From: Akkermansia sp.
Lineage (GTDB): Bacteria > Verrucomicrobiota > Verrucomicrobiia > Verrucomicrobiales > Akkermansiaceae
Length of the DNA stretch: 64,000 nucleotides
Reading direction: 5' to 3'
NCBI GenBank assembly: GCA_030523775.1
Contig: JAUNHW010000001.1
Span: forward strand, 62,001-126,000
Made by a program: the position numbers and the translations under genes. Of the stretch, positions 11,726 to 22,545 are shown piece after piece. Each line of letters starts with the position of its first letter. Position 1 is the stretch's first letter. The notes under the pieces were generated by a model. That model was not told the origin of the DNA, did no database searches, and saw only the letters and a list, made by a program, of their open reading frames with translations.

Positions 11726-12622
11726 ATGAAAACCCTGCTCGTCTGGTCCATCATCCTCTTTGCTGTCCTGTGGGGCATCCTGTGCACGCAAATGCCGCCT
11801 GAAGCCGCGTTATGCTACGCGTGGGTGGCGATTCCGCTGGTGCTGTGCATCCAGCCGCTCATCTATTACGTGTGGGCGCCGCTGGTGGAGGCGTGCGCAC
11901 CCATCTGCTTCTGCGGGAGCGAGCCTGCGGCGGACCCCGCTCCCGCCGAGGGTGAGAAGGGCGTGAAGCTCACGGGCGTGCCCGTGCCGCCGGGGGACTG
12001 CCTGCTGGTGAGGGACGAGGCCTACACCGCCGGCTACACGGAGTTTGAGGACAGCCGCCTGCGCAAGGGTACGCAGATGCTGCTCTCCTGGCGCTACTGG
12101 TTCATGAGCTGGCGCTGCGGGCTGACCCTGCTCACCCGCTTCTCCAACCCCGCCGACAGCACGCGCACGCACGAGGTCAACATCACCTCCAACGACCCCG
12201 ACGAGTACTTTTCCGTCATCGCCCTGGAACCCGGCCAGCGCTGCTACGTCACGCCATCGGACATCGTAGCCGTCTCCGGCGGCGTGAATATCCGCGCGCG
12301 CTGGCGGCTGTGGCTGCCCGCCTGGTGCATGGGGCAGGTGCGCGCGTATGTGGCGAGCGGGCGCGGCACCGTGGTGGTGCGCGCCATGGGCGGCATCACC
12401 GCCGGCACGCTGGAGCCAGGGCAGGTGACGGTCCGCAAGCTGCACAGCCTCATCTGCGCCTCGCAGGGCGTGCAGCTGCACGTGCGCCGCACGGAAACGC
12501 TCATTCCCTACCTGTTGGGCAAGGCCACCTTGTTCGACCTCCGCCTGCAGGGCCACGGCTCCTACTGTATCCGCAACACCTTCTCCCACGCCACCGGGTT
12601 GGGGCGCCTCCTCGGGTTCTAG
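11726..12622 (+). CDS. Membrane-anchored AIM24-like protein
   Basis: A 298-residue protein with two N-terminal membrane segments (about 1-20 and 28-50) and a cytoplasmic domain rich in beta strands. The text VSGGVNIRARWRL, GTVVVRAMGGITAGTLEPG and VTVRKLHSLICASQGVQL resembles the AIM24/TerD-like single-stranded beta-helix family, but I hold this only loosely. It follows the cyclo-ligase by 11 nt and probably shares its transcript. Function unknown; some AIM24-like proteins are linked to membrane stress. Confidence 0.55.
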   Translation: MKTLLVWSIILFAVLWGILCTQMPPEAALCYAWVAIPLVLCIQPLIYYVWAPLVEACAPICFCGSEPAADPAPAEGEKGVKLTGVPVPPGDCLLVRDEAYTAGYTEFEDSRLRKGTQMLLSWRYWFMSWRCGLTLLTRFSNPADSTRTHEVNITSNDPDEYFSVIALEPGQRCYVTPSDIVAVSGGVNIRARWRLWLPAWCMGQVRAYVASGRGTVVVRAMGGITAGTLEPGQVTVRKLHSLICASQGVQLHVRRTETLIPYLLGKATLFDLRLQGHGSYCIRNTFSHATGLGRLLGF

Positions 12623-12672
12623 GCGCGCTCGCCTTTTCTCGTCATTTTGCACTGTCTTTCATCATTTTGCCC

Positions 12673-13011
12673 ATGCCGTGCATTAAGGGGGGGGTGGAGA
12701 AACGCCAGGAAACGCTTGCTTACCATAGCCGTATTACTGGCCCTGCCCACCTGGGCGGGGCAGAAGCTGCCCACCACCCAAACGAAGGAGACCCCCTGAG
12801 TAGGCGATATCAATTTCCCCGATTTCTACTGGGAGGCGGCCTACCACAGCAGCTGGGGGTGCATTACTGGCTGGACGCCCCCTCCTACGAATACCACCTC
12901 TTTGCCTCCTACCACATTTCCGGCAACACCGCCAGAAACAGGATTGCCCCCCTGGAGGGCCGCCACCGGCTCTCCCACGGTCTCCGCGTGGGCTTCGGCT
13001 GCGCGTTCTAG
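12673..13011 (+). pseudogene. Decayed gene for a secreted or outer-membrane barrel-type protein
   Basis: No single frame is intact. One frame holds a signal-peptide-like stretch (RKRLLTIAVLLALPTWAG, from 12707) that ends in a stop at 12797 and continues as INFPDFYWEAAYHSSWG. A second frame then carries WLDAPSYEYHLFASYHIS and ends GLRVGFGCAF at 13011, the aromatic-terminated last strand typical of outer-membrane barrels. An ATG at 12673 is separated from the signal-peptide frame by a run of eight G (12687-12694); losing one G would join them. At least one stop and one more frameshift remain. A strong terminator follows. Confidence 0.5.
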
Positions 13012-13034
13012 CAAAAATGCCGCGAGTGCACGCG

Positions 13035-13072
13035 ACGGCCCCATCCTGCGGGGAGGATGGGGCCGTTGTTTT
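13035..13072 (+). terminator. Strong rho-independent terminator
   Basis: Perfect 13-bp stem (ACGGCCCCATCCT / AGGATGGGGCCGT) with a 6-nt loop, followed by TGTTTT. It follows the decayed gene and sits 13 nt beyond the 3' end of the GH95 gene on the other strand, so it may serve both. Confidence 0.85.
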
Positions 13073-13084
13073 GTGCGGATAGGT

Positions 13085-15574
13085 TTACTTGACCACGGTG
13101 GGGGTGATTTTCTCCGTCTTGCCGTTGACGACGAGCTTGACGGGCTTGGGGTTCTGGGAGGTGGTGGTGAGCTTGTAGCTGGTGACCTTGCCATCCTTCC
13201 AGGCCATGTCCACGGTGATGTTACCGCGGGCGCGGATGCCCTTGATGGAGCCGTTGGGCCACTCCTTGGGCAGTGCGGGCAGCAGCTCAATCTGCCCGGC
13301 GTGGGACTGGATGAAGATCTCGCTCATGCCGCCGGTCATGCCGTAGGTGCCGTCCATCTGCATGGGGGGATGGTTGCCGAACATGTTGTCAAGCAGGTTG
13401 TACTGGATGTACCCGCTGACCATCTCGTAGGCCTTCTCACGGTTGCCGAAGCGGGCCCAGAGGGCGGTGCGCCAGGGCCAGGTCCAGCTGCGGCGGTTGT
13501 CGCCGCTCATGCCGCGGAGCTCCAGGCTCTTCTCGGCGGCGGCGGCGAACTCCGGGGTCTTGACCTTGCTGATGGTGGTTCCGGGGAAGACACCGATAAG
13601 GTGGGAGGTGTGGCGGTGTCCGGAAATCATGTTGGGGCGGTCCACCACCCACTCCTGGAGGTAGCCGCCGGGGGCCACGCGGTTGCCGACCAGGCGGTCT
13701 CGCTTGGCGATGAGGCCCTTGGCCCAGGCGGCATCCGTGCCGAGCACCTTGGCGGCCTTGGCGGTGTTGTCGAAGAGCTCCCAGATGAGCTGCTGGTCGT
13801 GCATGCAGCAATCCTCCACGGGTCCCTGCTCATGGGACCATCCGTTGGGGGAGACGAGCGAGCCCTTCTTGATGCCCTTGAGCTCCGGGTGCTCGGCCAC
13901 GGTGAGGGGCTTCTTGCCGTTGTCGGTCATGAGTCCCTGGCCGTCCTGGCCCACCTCCTTGAGTGTGGTTTCCCAGAACTGGCAGATGCTCTTGAGGAGG
14001 GGGTATCCGGTCTCCTTGAGGAACTTCTTGTCCTTGGTGAACTGGTAGTGGTCCCAGACGTGGAGGGCATACCAGGCGTTGACGGGCGGGTTCCACTTCA
14101 CCCAGCCGCCGGCGCCCCAGATGTTCTGGGAGATGCGGGTGGTCCAGCCCTTCTTGTCGTTGCCGAACTCCTTCTGGGTCATCTCGTGCAGGGGCTGCTC
14201 CATGGCCTTCATGAAATCGATGAAGGTCAGGTGGCACTCGGAGAGGTTGGCCACCTCCGCGCCCCAGTAGCACATCTGCAGGTTGATGTTGTTGTGGTAG
14301 TCGCATGCCCAGGCGGCGTGCACCTTGTCGTTCCAGATGCCCTGGAGGGTGAGCGGCAGGTTGCCGGGGCGCGAGCCTGCAATGAGCACGTAGCGGCCGT
14401 ACTGGTACACCAGGGCCTCCAGCTCGGGGTCTTTCTTCTCCTGCTTGTACTTGTCGATTCGCATGTCGGTGGGCAGCTTGGCGGTCTCGGGGTCCGTCTT
14501 GCCCAGGTCGATGTCCATGCGGTCGTAGAGCGCCTGGTGGTCCGCGATGTGCGCCTTGCGGATATCCGCGAGCTTCTTGCCTGCGATGGCGGAGAGGACG
14601 GCCTTGTTCTTGGCGGCGGGGTCCTTGCCCTTCCAGTTGGCCTTGTAGTCCTCCTTGTAGTCGGTGGCGAGGGAGACGTAGATCTCCACGCTGTCGGCAC
14701 CCTTGACGGTGATGTAGGGGATACCCTGTCCGTCGAACTTGGGGCGTGTGCCGTCGCCGCCGCCCTCGTACTCCATCTTGACCTCATGGGAGGAGCCTGT
14801 GACGGATGCGGAGCCGCCGTGGGTACGCACCTGCATGCGGCCCTCGAACTTCTCGCCGTTGGCGAGGGTGCCGCTCATGACAATGGTGTCGGAGCCGGAG
14901 GTGCTAAAGGAAACGGAGTGGCAGGGGGTGAGGCCGATCTTGGCGTTCAGGCTGCCGGGCTTGTCCACCTTGGCGGTGTAAACCAGCACGTTGTCCGGGT
15001 GGCTCACGAAGCACTCGCGGGTGTGGCGCACGCCGCCGTTGGTGAAGTCCACGGAGGCGATGCCCGTCTTCAAATCCAGCGTGCGGCTGTACTTGGCGGT
15101 GTCCTCGGCCTTCACGTCATCAAACTCCAGGAACAGGTTGCCGAAAGGCTGGTAGGCGCCGAACTCATCTTTGCCGGAGGTGGGGCCGTAGGAGTACCCG
15201 CTGCCGTTGTTGGGCAGGTTGGGGCCGCCGGTCCAGAGGGAAACCTCGTTCAGGTTCACGCGCTCGCGGTGGTCGCCGCCGAAGATGGTGCCGCCCACGC
15301 GGCCGTTACCGATGGGGAGGGTCTGGGATTCCCAGGTGTCGCCGGTCTTCTTGCCCACGGCGCCTGTGGCACAGTAGTTGCTGTTCACGGCCAGGGCGTC
15401 CTGCCCGCCGCCGCCGTAGTTGCCGCAGGGGGTCTTGCCGGAAGCCCACGGCACGGACATATCGGTCACCACGGCCGGCTGCGCGTACCACAGGAAATGG
15501 GATGAGGGGAACTCGGCCATCGCCACCGGGGCCAGGCTGCCCAACGCCAAGCAAAAAAGCGTACTCTTGTTCAT
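13085..15574 (-). CDS. Secreted GH95 alpha-L-fucosidase
   Basis: An 829-residue glycoside hydrolase with a signal peptide (cut near residue 20, PVAMAEF). The N-terminal beta domain holds LPIGNGRVGG and RVNLNEVSLWTGGP, diagnostic of GH95. Residues matching the known catalytic set of the family are Asn429 and Asn431 (HNNINLQMCYW), the acid Glu582 (SHEQGP) and Asp741 (MQMDGTYG). GH95 enzymes invert and release terminal fucose, mostly alpha-1,2, from mucin O-glycans, milk oligosaccharides or plant xyloglucan. Together with the GH29 enzyme at 29275 it suggests use of fucosylated host glycans. It has its own promoter, divergent from ppdK, and no transport or regulatory partner next to it. Confidence 0.93.
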   Translation of the reverse strand: MNKSTLFCLALGSLAPVAMAEFPSSHFLWYAQPAVVTDMSVPWASGKTPCGNYGGGGQDALAVNSNYCATGAVGKKTGDTWESQTLPIGNGRVGGTIFGGDHRERVNLNEVSLWTGGPNLPNNGSGYSYGPTSGKDEFGAYQPFGNLFLEFDDVKAEDTAKYSRTLDLKTGIASVDFTNGGVRHTRECFVSHPDNVLVYTAKVDKPGSLNAKIGLTPCHSVSFSTSGSDTIVMSGTLANGEKFEGRMQVRTHGGSASVTGSSHEVKMEYEGGGDGTRPKFDGQGIPYITVKGADSVEIYVSLATDYKEDYKANWKGKDPAAKNKAVLSAIAGKKLADIRKAHIADHQALYDRMDIDLGKTDPETAKLPTDMRIDKYKQEKKDPELEALVYQYGRYVLIAGSRPGNLPLTLQGIWNDKVHAAWACDYHNNINLQMCYWGAEVANLSECHLTFIDFMKAMEQPLHEMTQKEFGNDKKGWTTRISQNIWGAGGWVKWNPPVNAWYALHVWDHYQFTKDKKFLKETGYPLLKSICQFWETTLKEVGQDGQGLMTDNGKKPLTVAEHPELKGIKKGSLVSPNGWSHEQGPVEDCCMHDQQLIWELFDNTAKAAKVLGTDAAWAKGLIAKRDRLVGNRVAPGGYLQEWVVDRPNMISGHRHTSHLIGVFPGTTISKVKTPEFAAAAEKSLELRGMSGDNRRSWTWPWRTALWARFGNREKAYEMVSGYIQYNLLDNMFGNHPPMQMDGTYGMTGGMSEIFIQSHAGQIELLPALPKEWPNGSIKGIRARGNITVDMAWKDGKVTSYKLTTTSQNPKPVKLVVNGKTEKITPTVVK

Positions 15575-15594
15575 AATGGAATGATTTGCAGAGC

Positions 15595-15623
15595 ATTCTA
15601 AGTACTCGCCCGCGGGATGTCAA
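15595..15623 (-). promoter_or_regulatory. GH95 fucosidase promoter
   Basis: -35 TTGACA (15618-15623), 17-nt spacer, -10 TAGAAT (15595-15600): near consensus. The -10 lies 20 nt before the ATG. Confidence 0.75.
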
Positions 15624-15668
15624 TCTAAAACGGATGGAGAAACACATTAGGAAGATTGTGAAAAAAAC

Positions 15669-15697
15669 TTGACAAAACTTAACCGCTCGCGTACCTT
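15669..15697 (+). promoter_or_regulatory. ppdK promoter
   Basis: -35 TTGACA (15669-15674), 17-nt spacer, -10 TACCTT (15692-15697). It lies back to back with the GH95 promoter, 45 nt between the two -35 boxes. Confidence 0.7.
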
Positions 15698-15707
15698 GCG
15701 CGCACGC

Positions 15708-18449
15708 ATGACAACAAAAACGGAAAGCAAGAGTAAAATGGACAAGATCGTATATCACTTTGGCGGCGGCAGCGCAGACGGCAGCGGGGACATGAAGCCC
15801 CTGCTGGGCGGCAAGGGCGCCAACCTGGCGGAAATGGCCCGCATCGGCCTTCCGGTGCCTCCGGGGTTCACCATCACCACGGAGGTGTGCACGTACTACT
15901 ACGAAAACAACCTGAGCTACCCGGCGGAGCTGGAGGGGTTGGTGCACGAGGGCATTGCCCGCATGGAGAAGCTGGTGGGCCACAAGTTCGGCGCCACGGA
16001 TGAGATGCCCCTGCTCGTTTCCGTGCGCAGCGGTGCGCGCGAATCCATGCCCGGCATGATGGACACCATCCTGAATCTGGGGCTGAACGACGACACGGTG
16101 GAATCCATGGCCAAGGCCACGGGCAACCCGCGTTTCGCGTGGGACTGCTACCGCCGTTTCGTGCAGATGTACGGTGATGTGGTGCTGGGCGTGCAGAAGG
16201 AGGACGGCGAGGACCTGGAGCCCTTCGAGCATGTCATCCACACCGTGAAGAAAGAGCGCTACGGCGAGAACATCTCCGACGCCAAGCTCACCGCGGACGA
16301 CTGCCGGGAGCTGGTGAAGCGCTTCAAGGAGCTGGTGCTGCTGCGCACCGGCCACGCCTTCCCCGCAGACCCCTGGGAGCAGCTCAAGGGCGCCATCGGC
16401 GCGGTGTTCGGCTCCTGGAACAACGAACGCGCCATCACCTACCGCCAGAAGTACGGCATCCCCGCGGAATGGGGTACCGCCGTGAACGTGCAGTGCATGG
16501 TCTTCGGCAACACTTCCAACGAATCCGGCTCCGGCGTGGCCTTCACACGCAACCCCGCCATCGGAACCAATGAATTCTACGGCGAATTCCTCATGAACGC
16601 GCAGGGCGAGGACGTGGTGGCTGGCGTGCGCACGCCCGACCCCGTCTCCAGGCTCGCGGAGGTCATGCCCTCCGCATACGAGGAGCTTTGCGCCATCCGC
16701 AAGAAGCTGGAGGACCACTTCCGCGACATGCAGGACTTCGAGTTCACCATCCAGGACCGCAAGGTCTACATGCTCCAGACCCGCAACGGCAAGCGCACCG
16801 GCATTGCCGCCTTCCGCATTGCCTGCGAGATGGAGCGAGAGGGGCTCATCGACTGGAAGACCGCGGTGAAGCGCATCCCCGCGGACCAGGTGGACCAGGT
16901 GCTCGCGCCCGTGTTCGACGAGAAGGCGGCGGCATCCGCCAAGGTGATAGCGCACGGCCTGAACGCGGGCCCCGGCGCGGCCTCAGGGCGCTTCTACCTG
17001 AACGCCAAGCGCTGCATAGAGGCCACCAAGCGTGGCGAGAAGGTGCTGCTGGTGCGTTTGGAGACATCTCCGGAGGACCTGCGCGGCATGATAGCCGCGG
17101 AAGGCATCCTCACCGCCCGCGGCGGGCTTTCCAGCCACGCGGCCCTGGTGGCCCGCCAAATGGGCAAGGTCTGCGTGTGCGGCGTGCAGGATCTGGAAAT
17201 CGACTACCAGGCCCACACCATCATGATCGGGGACAAGGTGTACAACGAGGGCGACTACCTCTCGCTGGACGGCACGGCGGGCCTGGTGTACGCCGGCAAG
17301 CTGCCCACCGCCCCCTCCTCCATCATCCAGGTGCTCATCAACAAGACCCGCAAGCCGGAGGAAAGCCGCAGCTACCGCAACTTCGCCCGCGTGATGGAAT
17401 GGTGCGCCAAGGCCACCAGGCTGCAGGTGCGCACCAATGCAGACTCCCCGGAGCAGGCCGCCGTGGCCGTGGCCTTCGGCGCGGTCGGCATCGGCCTCTG
17501 CCGCACGGAGCACATGTTCTTCAGCGGCAACCGCATTGATTTCATGCGCCGCATGATTTTGTCGGAACGCATCGACGACCGCAAGGAGGCCGTCGCCAAG
17601 CTCCTGCCCTTCCAGAAGAGCGATTTCAAGGGCATCTTCAAGACGCTGGCAGGACGCCCCGGCACCATCCGCCTGCTGGATCCGCCCCTGCACGAGTTCC
17701 TGCCGCAGACCAAGGAGCAGCAGCTGGATTTGGCGCACAAGATGAACATGCCCGTGGAAATCATCATGCGCCGCGTTTCCGAGCTGCATGAGTTCAACCC
17801 CATGCTCGGCCACCGCGGCTGCCGCCTCGGCATCGCCTACCCGGAAATCACGGAAATGCAGGCGCGCGCCATTCTGGAGGCCGCCATCGAGGTGCAGGAG
17901 GAGGACGGCGTGGAGGTCCACCCGGAAATCATGGTCCCGCTCGTCTCCTTCAAGCGAGAGCTCGACCTGCAGAAGGAAATCATCGACCGCGTGGCCAAGG
18001 AGGTCTTTGCCGCCAAGGGCCGCAGCATCTCCTACAAGGTGGGCACCATGATCGAGATTCCCCGCGCCTGCGTCACCGCAGATGAAATCGCCCAGACCGC
18101 GGAGTTCTTCTCCTTCGGCACAAACGATCTCACCCAGACCGGCCTCGGCATGAGCCGGGACGATGCCGGTGCCTTCCTCGGCACCTACCAGGGCCTGGAA
18201 ATCATCCAGCGCAACGTCTTCGCCAGCATCGACCAGGGCGGCGTCGGCGAGCTCATGCGCATTGGCGTGGAGAAGGGCCGCAGCACCCGCCCGAACATGA
18301 AGATTGGCATCTGCGGCGAGCACGGCGGCGACCCCGCCTCCGTGAAGTTCTGCCACAAGCTCGGCCTCACCTACGTGTCCTGCTCCCCCTACCGCGTGCC
18401 CACCGCACGCATAGCCGCCGCCCAGGCCGCCCTGGAGGAGGAGGCGTAA
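15708..18449 (+). CDS. ppdK: Pyruvate, phosphate dikinase
   Basis: A 913-residue enzyme with all three domains: the nucleotide-binding part ([32 protein letters not shown]), the swivelling phosphohistidine domain ([21 protein letters not shown], His near residue 476), and the PEP/pyruvate barrel ([47 protein letters not shown]). It interconverts pyruvate, ATP and phosphate with PEP, AMP and PPi, allowing PPi-linked glycolysis or gluconeogenesis. The ATG at 15708 lies 10 nt after the -10 box, matching other genes here; the ATG at 15738 ([11 protein letters not shown]) aligns better with family N-termini and remains possible. A strong terminator follows. Confidence 0.95.
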   Translation: MTTKTESKSKMDKIVYHFGGGSADGSGDMKPLLGGKGANLAEMARIGLPVPPGFTITTEVCTYYYENNLSYPAELEGLVHEGIARMEKLVGHKFGATDEMPLLVSVRSGARESMPGMMDTILNLGLNDDTVESMAKATGNPRFAWDCYRRFVQMYGDVVLGVQKEDGEDLEPFEHVIHTVKKERYGENISDAKLTADDCRELVKRFKELVLLRTGHAFPADPWEQLKGAIGAVFGSWNNERAITYRQKYGIPAEWGTAVNVQCMVFGNTSNESGSGVAFTRNPAIGTNEFYGEFLMNAQGEDVVAGVRTPDPVSRLAEVMPSAYEELCAIRKKLEDHFRDMQDFEFTIQDRKVYMLQTRNGKRTGIAAFRIACEMEREGLIDWKTAVKRIPADQVDQVLAPVFDEKAAASAKVIAHGLNAGPGAASGRFYLNAKRCIEATKRGEKVLLVRLETSPEDLRGMIAAEGILTARGGLSSHAALVARQMGKVCVCGVQDLEIDYQAHTIMIGDKVYNEGDYLSLDGTAGLVYAGKLPTAPSSIIQVLINKTRKPEESRSYRNFARVMEWCAKATRLQVRTNADSPEQAAVAVAFGAVGIGLCRTEHMFFSGNRIDFMRRMILSERIDDRKEAVAKLLPFQKSDFKGIFKTLAGRPGTIRLLDPPLHEFLPQTKEQQLDLAHKMNMPVEIIMRRVSELHEFNPMLGHRGCRLGIAYPEITEMQARAILEAAIEVQEEDGVEVHPEIMVPLVSFKRELDLQKEIIDRVAKEVFAAKGRSISYKVGTMIEIPRACVTADEIAQTAEFFSFGTNDLTQTGLGMSRDDAGAFLGTYQGLEIIQRNVFASIDQGGVGELMRIGVEKGRSTRPNMKIGICGEHGGDPASVKFCHKLGLTYVSCSPYRVPTARIAAAQAALEEEA

Positions 18450-18468
18450 CACGGCCAACGGTATTTCA

Positions 18469-18502
18469 AAGGGCCATCCGGCACCATGCCGGATGGCCCT
18501 TT
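18469..18502. terminator. Strong bidirectional terminator
   Basis: Perfect 15-bp stem (AAGGGCCATCCGGCA / TGCCGGATGGCCCTT) with a 3-nt loop. T residues follow on the + strand and TTTGAAA on the - strand, so it can end both ppdK and the convergent small secreted-protein gene. Confidence 0.85.
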
Positions 18503-18541
18503 ATATCGGCACGCCATGCGGCGGCCAGTGGGGAAAGCCCT

Positions 18542-19000
18542 TTATTTCACCGTGAACGTGATGTTGCGCACGCGTCCCGTGTAGTCACCGTGGCCTATTT
18601 CCTCCGTTGCCACGCCGGAAGTGGGCGTCAGGAAGGTCAGATACACAACGCGGCCCACGTCCACGCCCTTGGATTTGTACATATCCACATTTATCACCCC
18701 GGTCTCCGCACCGTTCTTCTGGTATGAATAGATACCTCCGCGCTTGATGGGAGTCAGGATTCGCGTTGCCTTGGGAAGCAGTGTTGTGCCGTAGCCGAAC
18801 GCCTCCTCCGCCGCGCTGCCGTGTACCTTGGAATAATGGACCCAGCGCGTGGCGGGACTCTCCATCACCTCGGTTTGGAATTCAGCCTGCGTGTAGTTCA
18901 GGACAACGGTCCGGCCCTCCAGGCTGGCGGGAGACACTGCAGCCTGGCAATACAGCGGCGCCACAGACAGGCATGCTGCCATCATGAGTATTGTTTTCAT
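18542..19000 (-). CDS. Small secreted beta-rich protein, unknown function
   Basis: A 152-residue protein with a signal peptide (MKTILMMAACLSVAPLYCQA) and a beta-rich body (RTVVLNYTQAEFQTEV, GGIYSYQKNGAETGVI, GRVVYLTFLTPTSG, NITFTVK). It resembles small calycin-like or lipocalin-sized secreted proteins in strand content, but no motif supports an assignment. It is monocistronic with its own promoter; the -10 box ends 8 nt before the ATG. Confidence 0.6.
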   Translation of the reverse strand: MKTILMMAACLSVAPLYCQAAVSPASLEGRTVVLNYTQAEFQTEVMESPATRWVHYSKVHGSAAEEAFGYGTTLLPKATRILTPIKRGGIYSYQKNGAETGVINVDMYKSKGVDVGRVVYLTFLTPTSGVATEEIGHGDYTGRVRNITFTVK

Positions 19001-19008
19001 ATGCCCGC

Positions 19009-19036
19009 ATCCTATATGATATTACTGGAATGTCAA
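19009..19036 (-). promoter_or_regulatory. Promoter of the small secreted-protein gene
   Basis: -35 TTGACA (19031-19036), 16-nt spacer, -10 TAGGAT (19009-19014), 8 nt before the ATG at 19000. Confidence 0.65.
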
Positions 19037-19097
19037 CAAAACAATCCAGAGACGGTATGCCTACATATAAAGTAATGACATGCCCCTAGCTTTTCCT

Positions 19098-19125
19098 TTG
19101 ACAAGAAGCTTCGCTTGTATATAAT
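19098..19125 (+). promoter_or_regulatory. argG promoter
   Basis: -35 TTGACA and -10 TATAAT, both perfect consensus, with a 16-nt spacer. The ATG is 35 nt after the -10 box, leaving a leader of about 28 nt with a weak purine-rich site (GAGAAAG) before the start. Confidence 0.8.
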
Positions 19126-19160
19126 TTCGGCGTGCGCGCGCAGCGCGCCTGAGAAAGAAA

Positions 19161-20447
<1,287 letters not shown>

Positions 20448-20463
20448 CCCCATCACACAAGAC

Positions 20464-21513
20464 ATGCCTCAGCTCCCCAAGCTCTCATACGTCCTGCTCT
20501 CCCACAACCGGGAGAAATACATCCGCGCCGCCATAGAAAGCGCCTTTGCGCAGGACTATGAGGGGGAGCTGGAGTATATCTTTTCCGATGACTGCTCCAC
20601 GGACCGCACCTTCGAGATTATCAAGGAGTGCGTGGCCGCCTACAAGGGCGGCCGCCGCGTGGTGGTCACCCAGCCGCCCACCAACCAGCACCTGGCCGGC
20701 AACACCAACCACGCCGTCAAGTTCGTGGAAAGCGACTGGATTGTGAGGGCGGACGACGACGACCTGTCCTCCGTGGACCGCTGCACCATCATCGGCAAAG
20801 CCATAGCGGAGCACCCGGAAGCTACCTTTGTGTTCACCCGCATGGAAAACTTCACGGATACGGATGCCGAGGAAGCACTCCGCAAGTCACAATGCAAAAG
20901 GGATTCCATCCCGCAGCCGAGAATACTTGATGCACGGGAGGCAAACACAATTCCCTTGCAGTGGTTCAGCATGAAGCAGTGCCTGCATCAAGTGTGGTCA
21001 ACCGAGCATTTCAGGAAATTCGGGCCACTGCCGAAGGACGGGTATTGGGTGGACGACGTGATGGCCTTCTGGCGCTGCTGCGTTTTGGGCGTGGGGCTGG
21101 ACCTTGATGTGGTGACCTCCTATATCCGCAATGGCAGCGGGAACATGTGCCGCGGCGGAGACGACGGAGGAAAGGGCTACCAGGCCATCATACGCCTGGA
21201 ACAATTCAACGACCGCTACCAAAACATGACCCTCGCGCCCCTGCGCACCACCTGCCGCCAGATGAAAGACTACATAGCGGATCACTATTCCCCAGAGGCA
21301 CGGGAGCAGTCCACACCATTCATCCGCGCCCTTGAGCACAACCTGGCTGCCAGGGAGCTGCTGTGCACCTATTGGCGCAGGGGCACGCTCAACCGCATCC
21401 GCGTTGCCCGCAAGCTGGGCTACCATGGCATCTTCAGCATGCTGCGCTGCCTGCCCATGCCCGTTTTCGCCGCGCTATTGGCACTTTTCAGAAAAATCCA
21501 CAAGAAACACTAG
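20464..21513 (+). CDS. Family 2 glycosyltransferase
   Basis: A 349-residue protein with a GT-A fold. It starts LSYVLLSHNREKYIRAAIES, has the nucleotide-binding IFSDDCSTDRTFEII, and the metal-binding acidic run RADDDDLSSVDR near residue 100. The C-terminal 120 residues are basic and end in a hydrophobic helix (FSMLRCLPMPVFAALLALF), possibly a membrane contact. It probably transfers a sugar from a nucleotide donor to a surface glycan at the inner membrane face. It follows argG by 16 nt and precedes another GT2 by 6 nt. Donor and acceptor are unknown. Confidence 0.85.
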   Translation: MPQLPKLSYVLLSHNREKYIRAAIESAFAQDYEGELEYIFSDDCSTDRTFEIIKECVAAYKGGRRVVVTQPPTNQHLAGNTNHAVKFVESDWIVRADDDDLSSVDRCTIIGKAIAEHPEATFVFTRMENFTDTDAEEALRKSQCKRDSIPQPRILDAREANTIPLQWFSMKQCLHQVWSTEHFRKFGPLPKDGYWVDDVMAFWRCCVLGVGLDLDVVTSYIRNGSGNMCRGGDDGGKGYQAIIRLEQFNDRYQNMTLAPLRTTCRQMKDYIADHYSPEAREQSTPFIRALEHNLAARELLCTYWRRGTLNRIRVARKLGYHGIFSMLRCLPMPVFAALLALFRKIHKKH

Positions 21514-21519
21514 CACCCC

Positions 21520-22533
21520 ATGTCTGACAACCATAGCGCTCCCCTGTTCTCAATCGTTATCCCTGCGTACAACGCGCAGCGCTTCCTCCCGCTCACGCTT
21601 GAAAGCATCTTCCGGCAAACCGTGCAGGATTTCGAGATTGTGGTGGTGAACGACGGCTCCACGGACGGCACGCCGGAGATGCTGCAGGGCATACCCGACC
21701 CGCGCCTGCGCGTCATCACGCGGGAGAACGGCGGGGAATGCGTGGCACGCAACCACGGCTTGCGGGAGGCGCGCGGCAAGTACATCGCCTTCCTGGACAG
21801 CGATGACGTGTGGTTGCCCAACCACCTGGAACAAGCGCTCTCCTTCCTGGAGGCACACCCGGATATAGCCTGGTTTTCCTCCACCATGAAAACGGTGAAG
21901 GATATTGCACCGGAGGACATCCAACCCGCAGATTGCTCCAGGGAGCGCCTGCGCGCTGTCAACTGGTACCTGGAGGGTGCCGCCCATACCCTTCCATCCA
22001 GTGTAACGGTTCACCGAGAGGTGATTCAGCGCTACCCGCACCTGTTCGCGGAGGGCTACAAAATGTTCGGCGACAACATAGGGTGGTGCCAGCTGGCGAA
22101 GGCGTATCCCATGGTGGGGCTGAGCGACACGCCAACGGTGCTCTACCGCTATTGGCAGGGGAATGCCTCCACAACGCACAACGTGAGTCCGCACGGTGTG
22201 CGCAGCGAAGCCGTGAAAATGGCGCTGGCGAAACACGCTGAATTCTACCGCGAATCGGATTGCCCGATGGAAGCCAAGTTGTACTACCGCCACTTTGCGC
22301 TGGGCAACTGGTGGGTGTGCATCTCCTCCGCATTCCTGCCGGAAGAATGGCAAGAGGACTTTGCCGCGCGGCGTGACGTGGCAGGAGCATCCGCCACGCG
22401 CTGGATGCGCCTGTGGGCAAGGGTGAACAAAATCTCCCTGTGCGCCATGCGCTGGGGCGTGCGCATGCGCAACAAGGCCGTTAAACGAAGGATTGTGAAA
22501 CTAGCCGATGCCTCCCGCATTCATTTCAGCTAA
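21520..22533 (+). CDS. Family 2 glycosyltransferase
   Basis: A 337-residue GT-A enzyme. The N-terminus FSIVIPAYNAQRFLPLTLES, the donor site VVVNDGSTDGTPEML and the DxD motif in YIAFLDSDDVWLPNHLE (near residue 97) are textbook GT2. A His residue in TLPSSVTVHREVI and the end of the protein may contribute to acceptor binding. It is the middle gene of three consecutive glycosyltransferases in the argG transcript. Probable role: one sugar addition in a surface polysaccharide or glycan; specificity not deducible. Confidence 0.88.
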   Translation: MSDNHSAPLFSIVIPAYNAQRFLPLTLESIFRQTVQDFEIVVVNDGSTDGTPEMLQGIPDPRLRVITRENGGECVARNHGLREARGKYIAFLDSDDVWLPNHLEQALSFLEAHPDIAWFSSTMKTVKDIAPEDIQPADCSRERLRAVNWYLEGAAHTLPSSVTVHREVIQRYPHLFAEGYKMFGDNIGWCQLAKAYPMVGLSDTPTVLYRYWQGNASTTHNVSPHGVRSEAVKMALAKHAEFYRESDCPMEAKLYYRHFALGNWWVCISSAFLPEEWQEDFAARRDVAGASATRWMRLWARVNKISLCAMRWGVRMRNKAVKRRIVKLADASRIHFS

Positions 22534-22545
22534 TTTGTCCGCACC

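Noticed and set aside
12902..15505. Open frame of 867 codons opposite the GH95 gene
   Set aside because: Low-complexity Gly/Val/Leu/Ala composition without motifs; the GH95 gene has a signal peptide, catalytic residues and a promoter.
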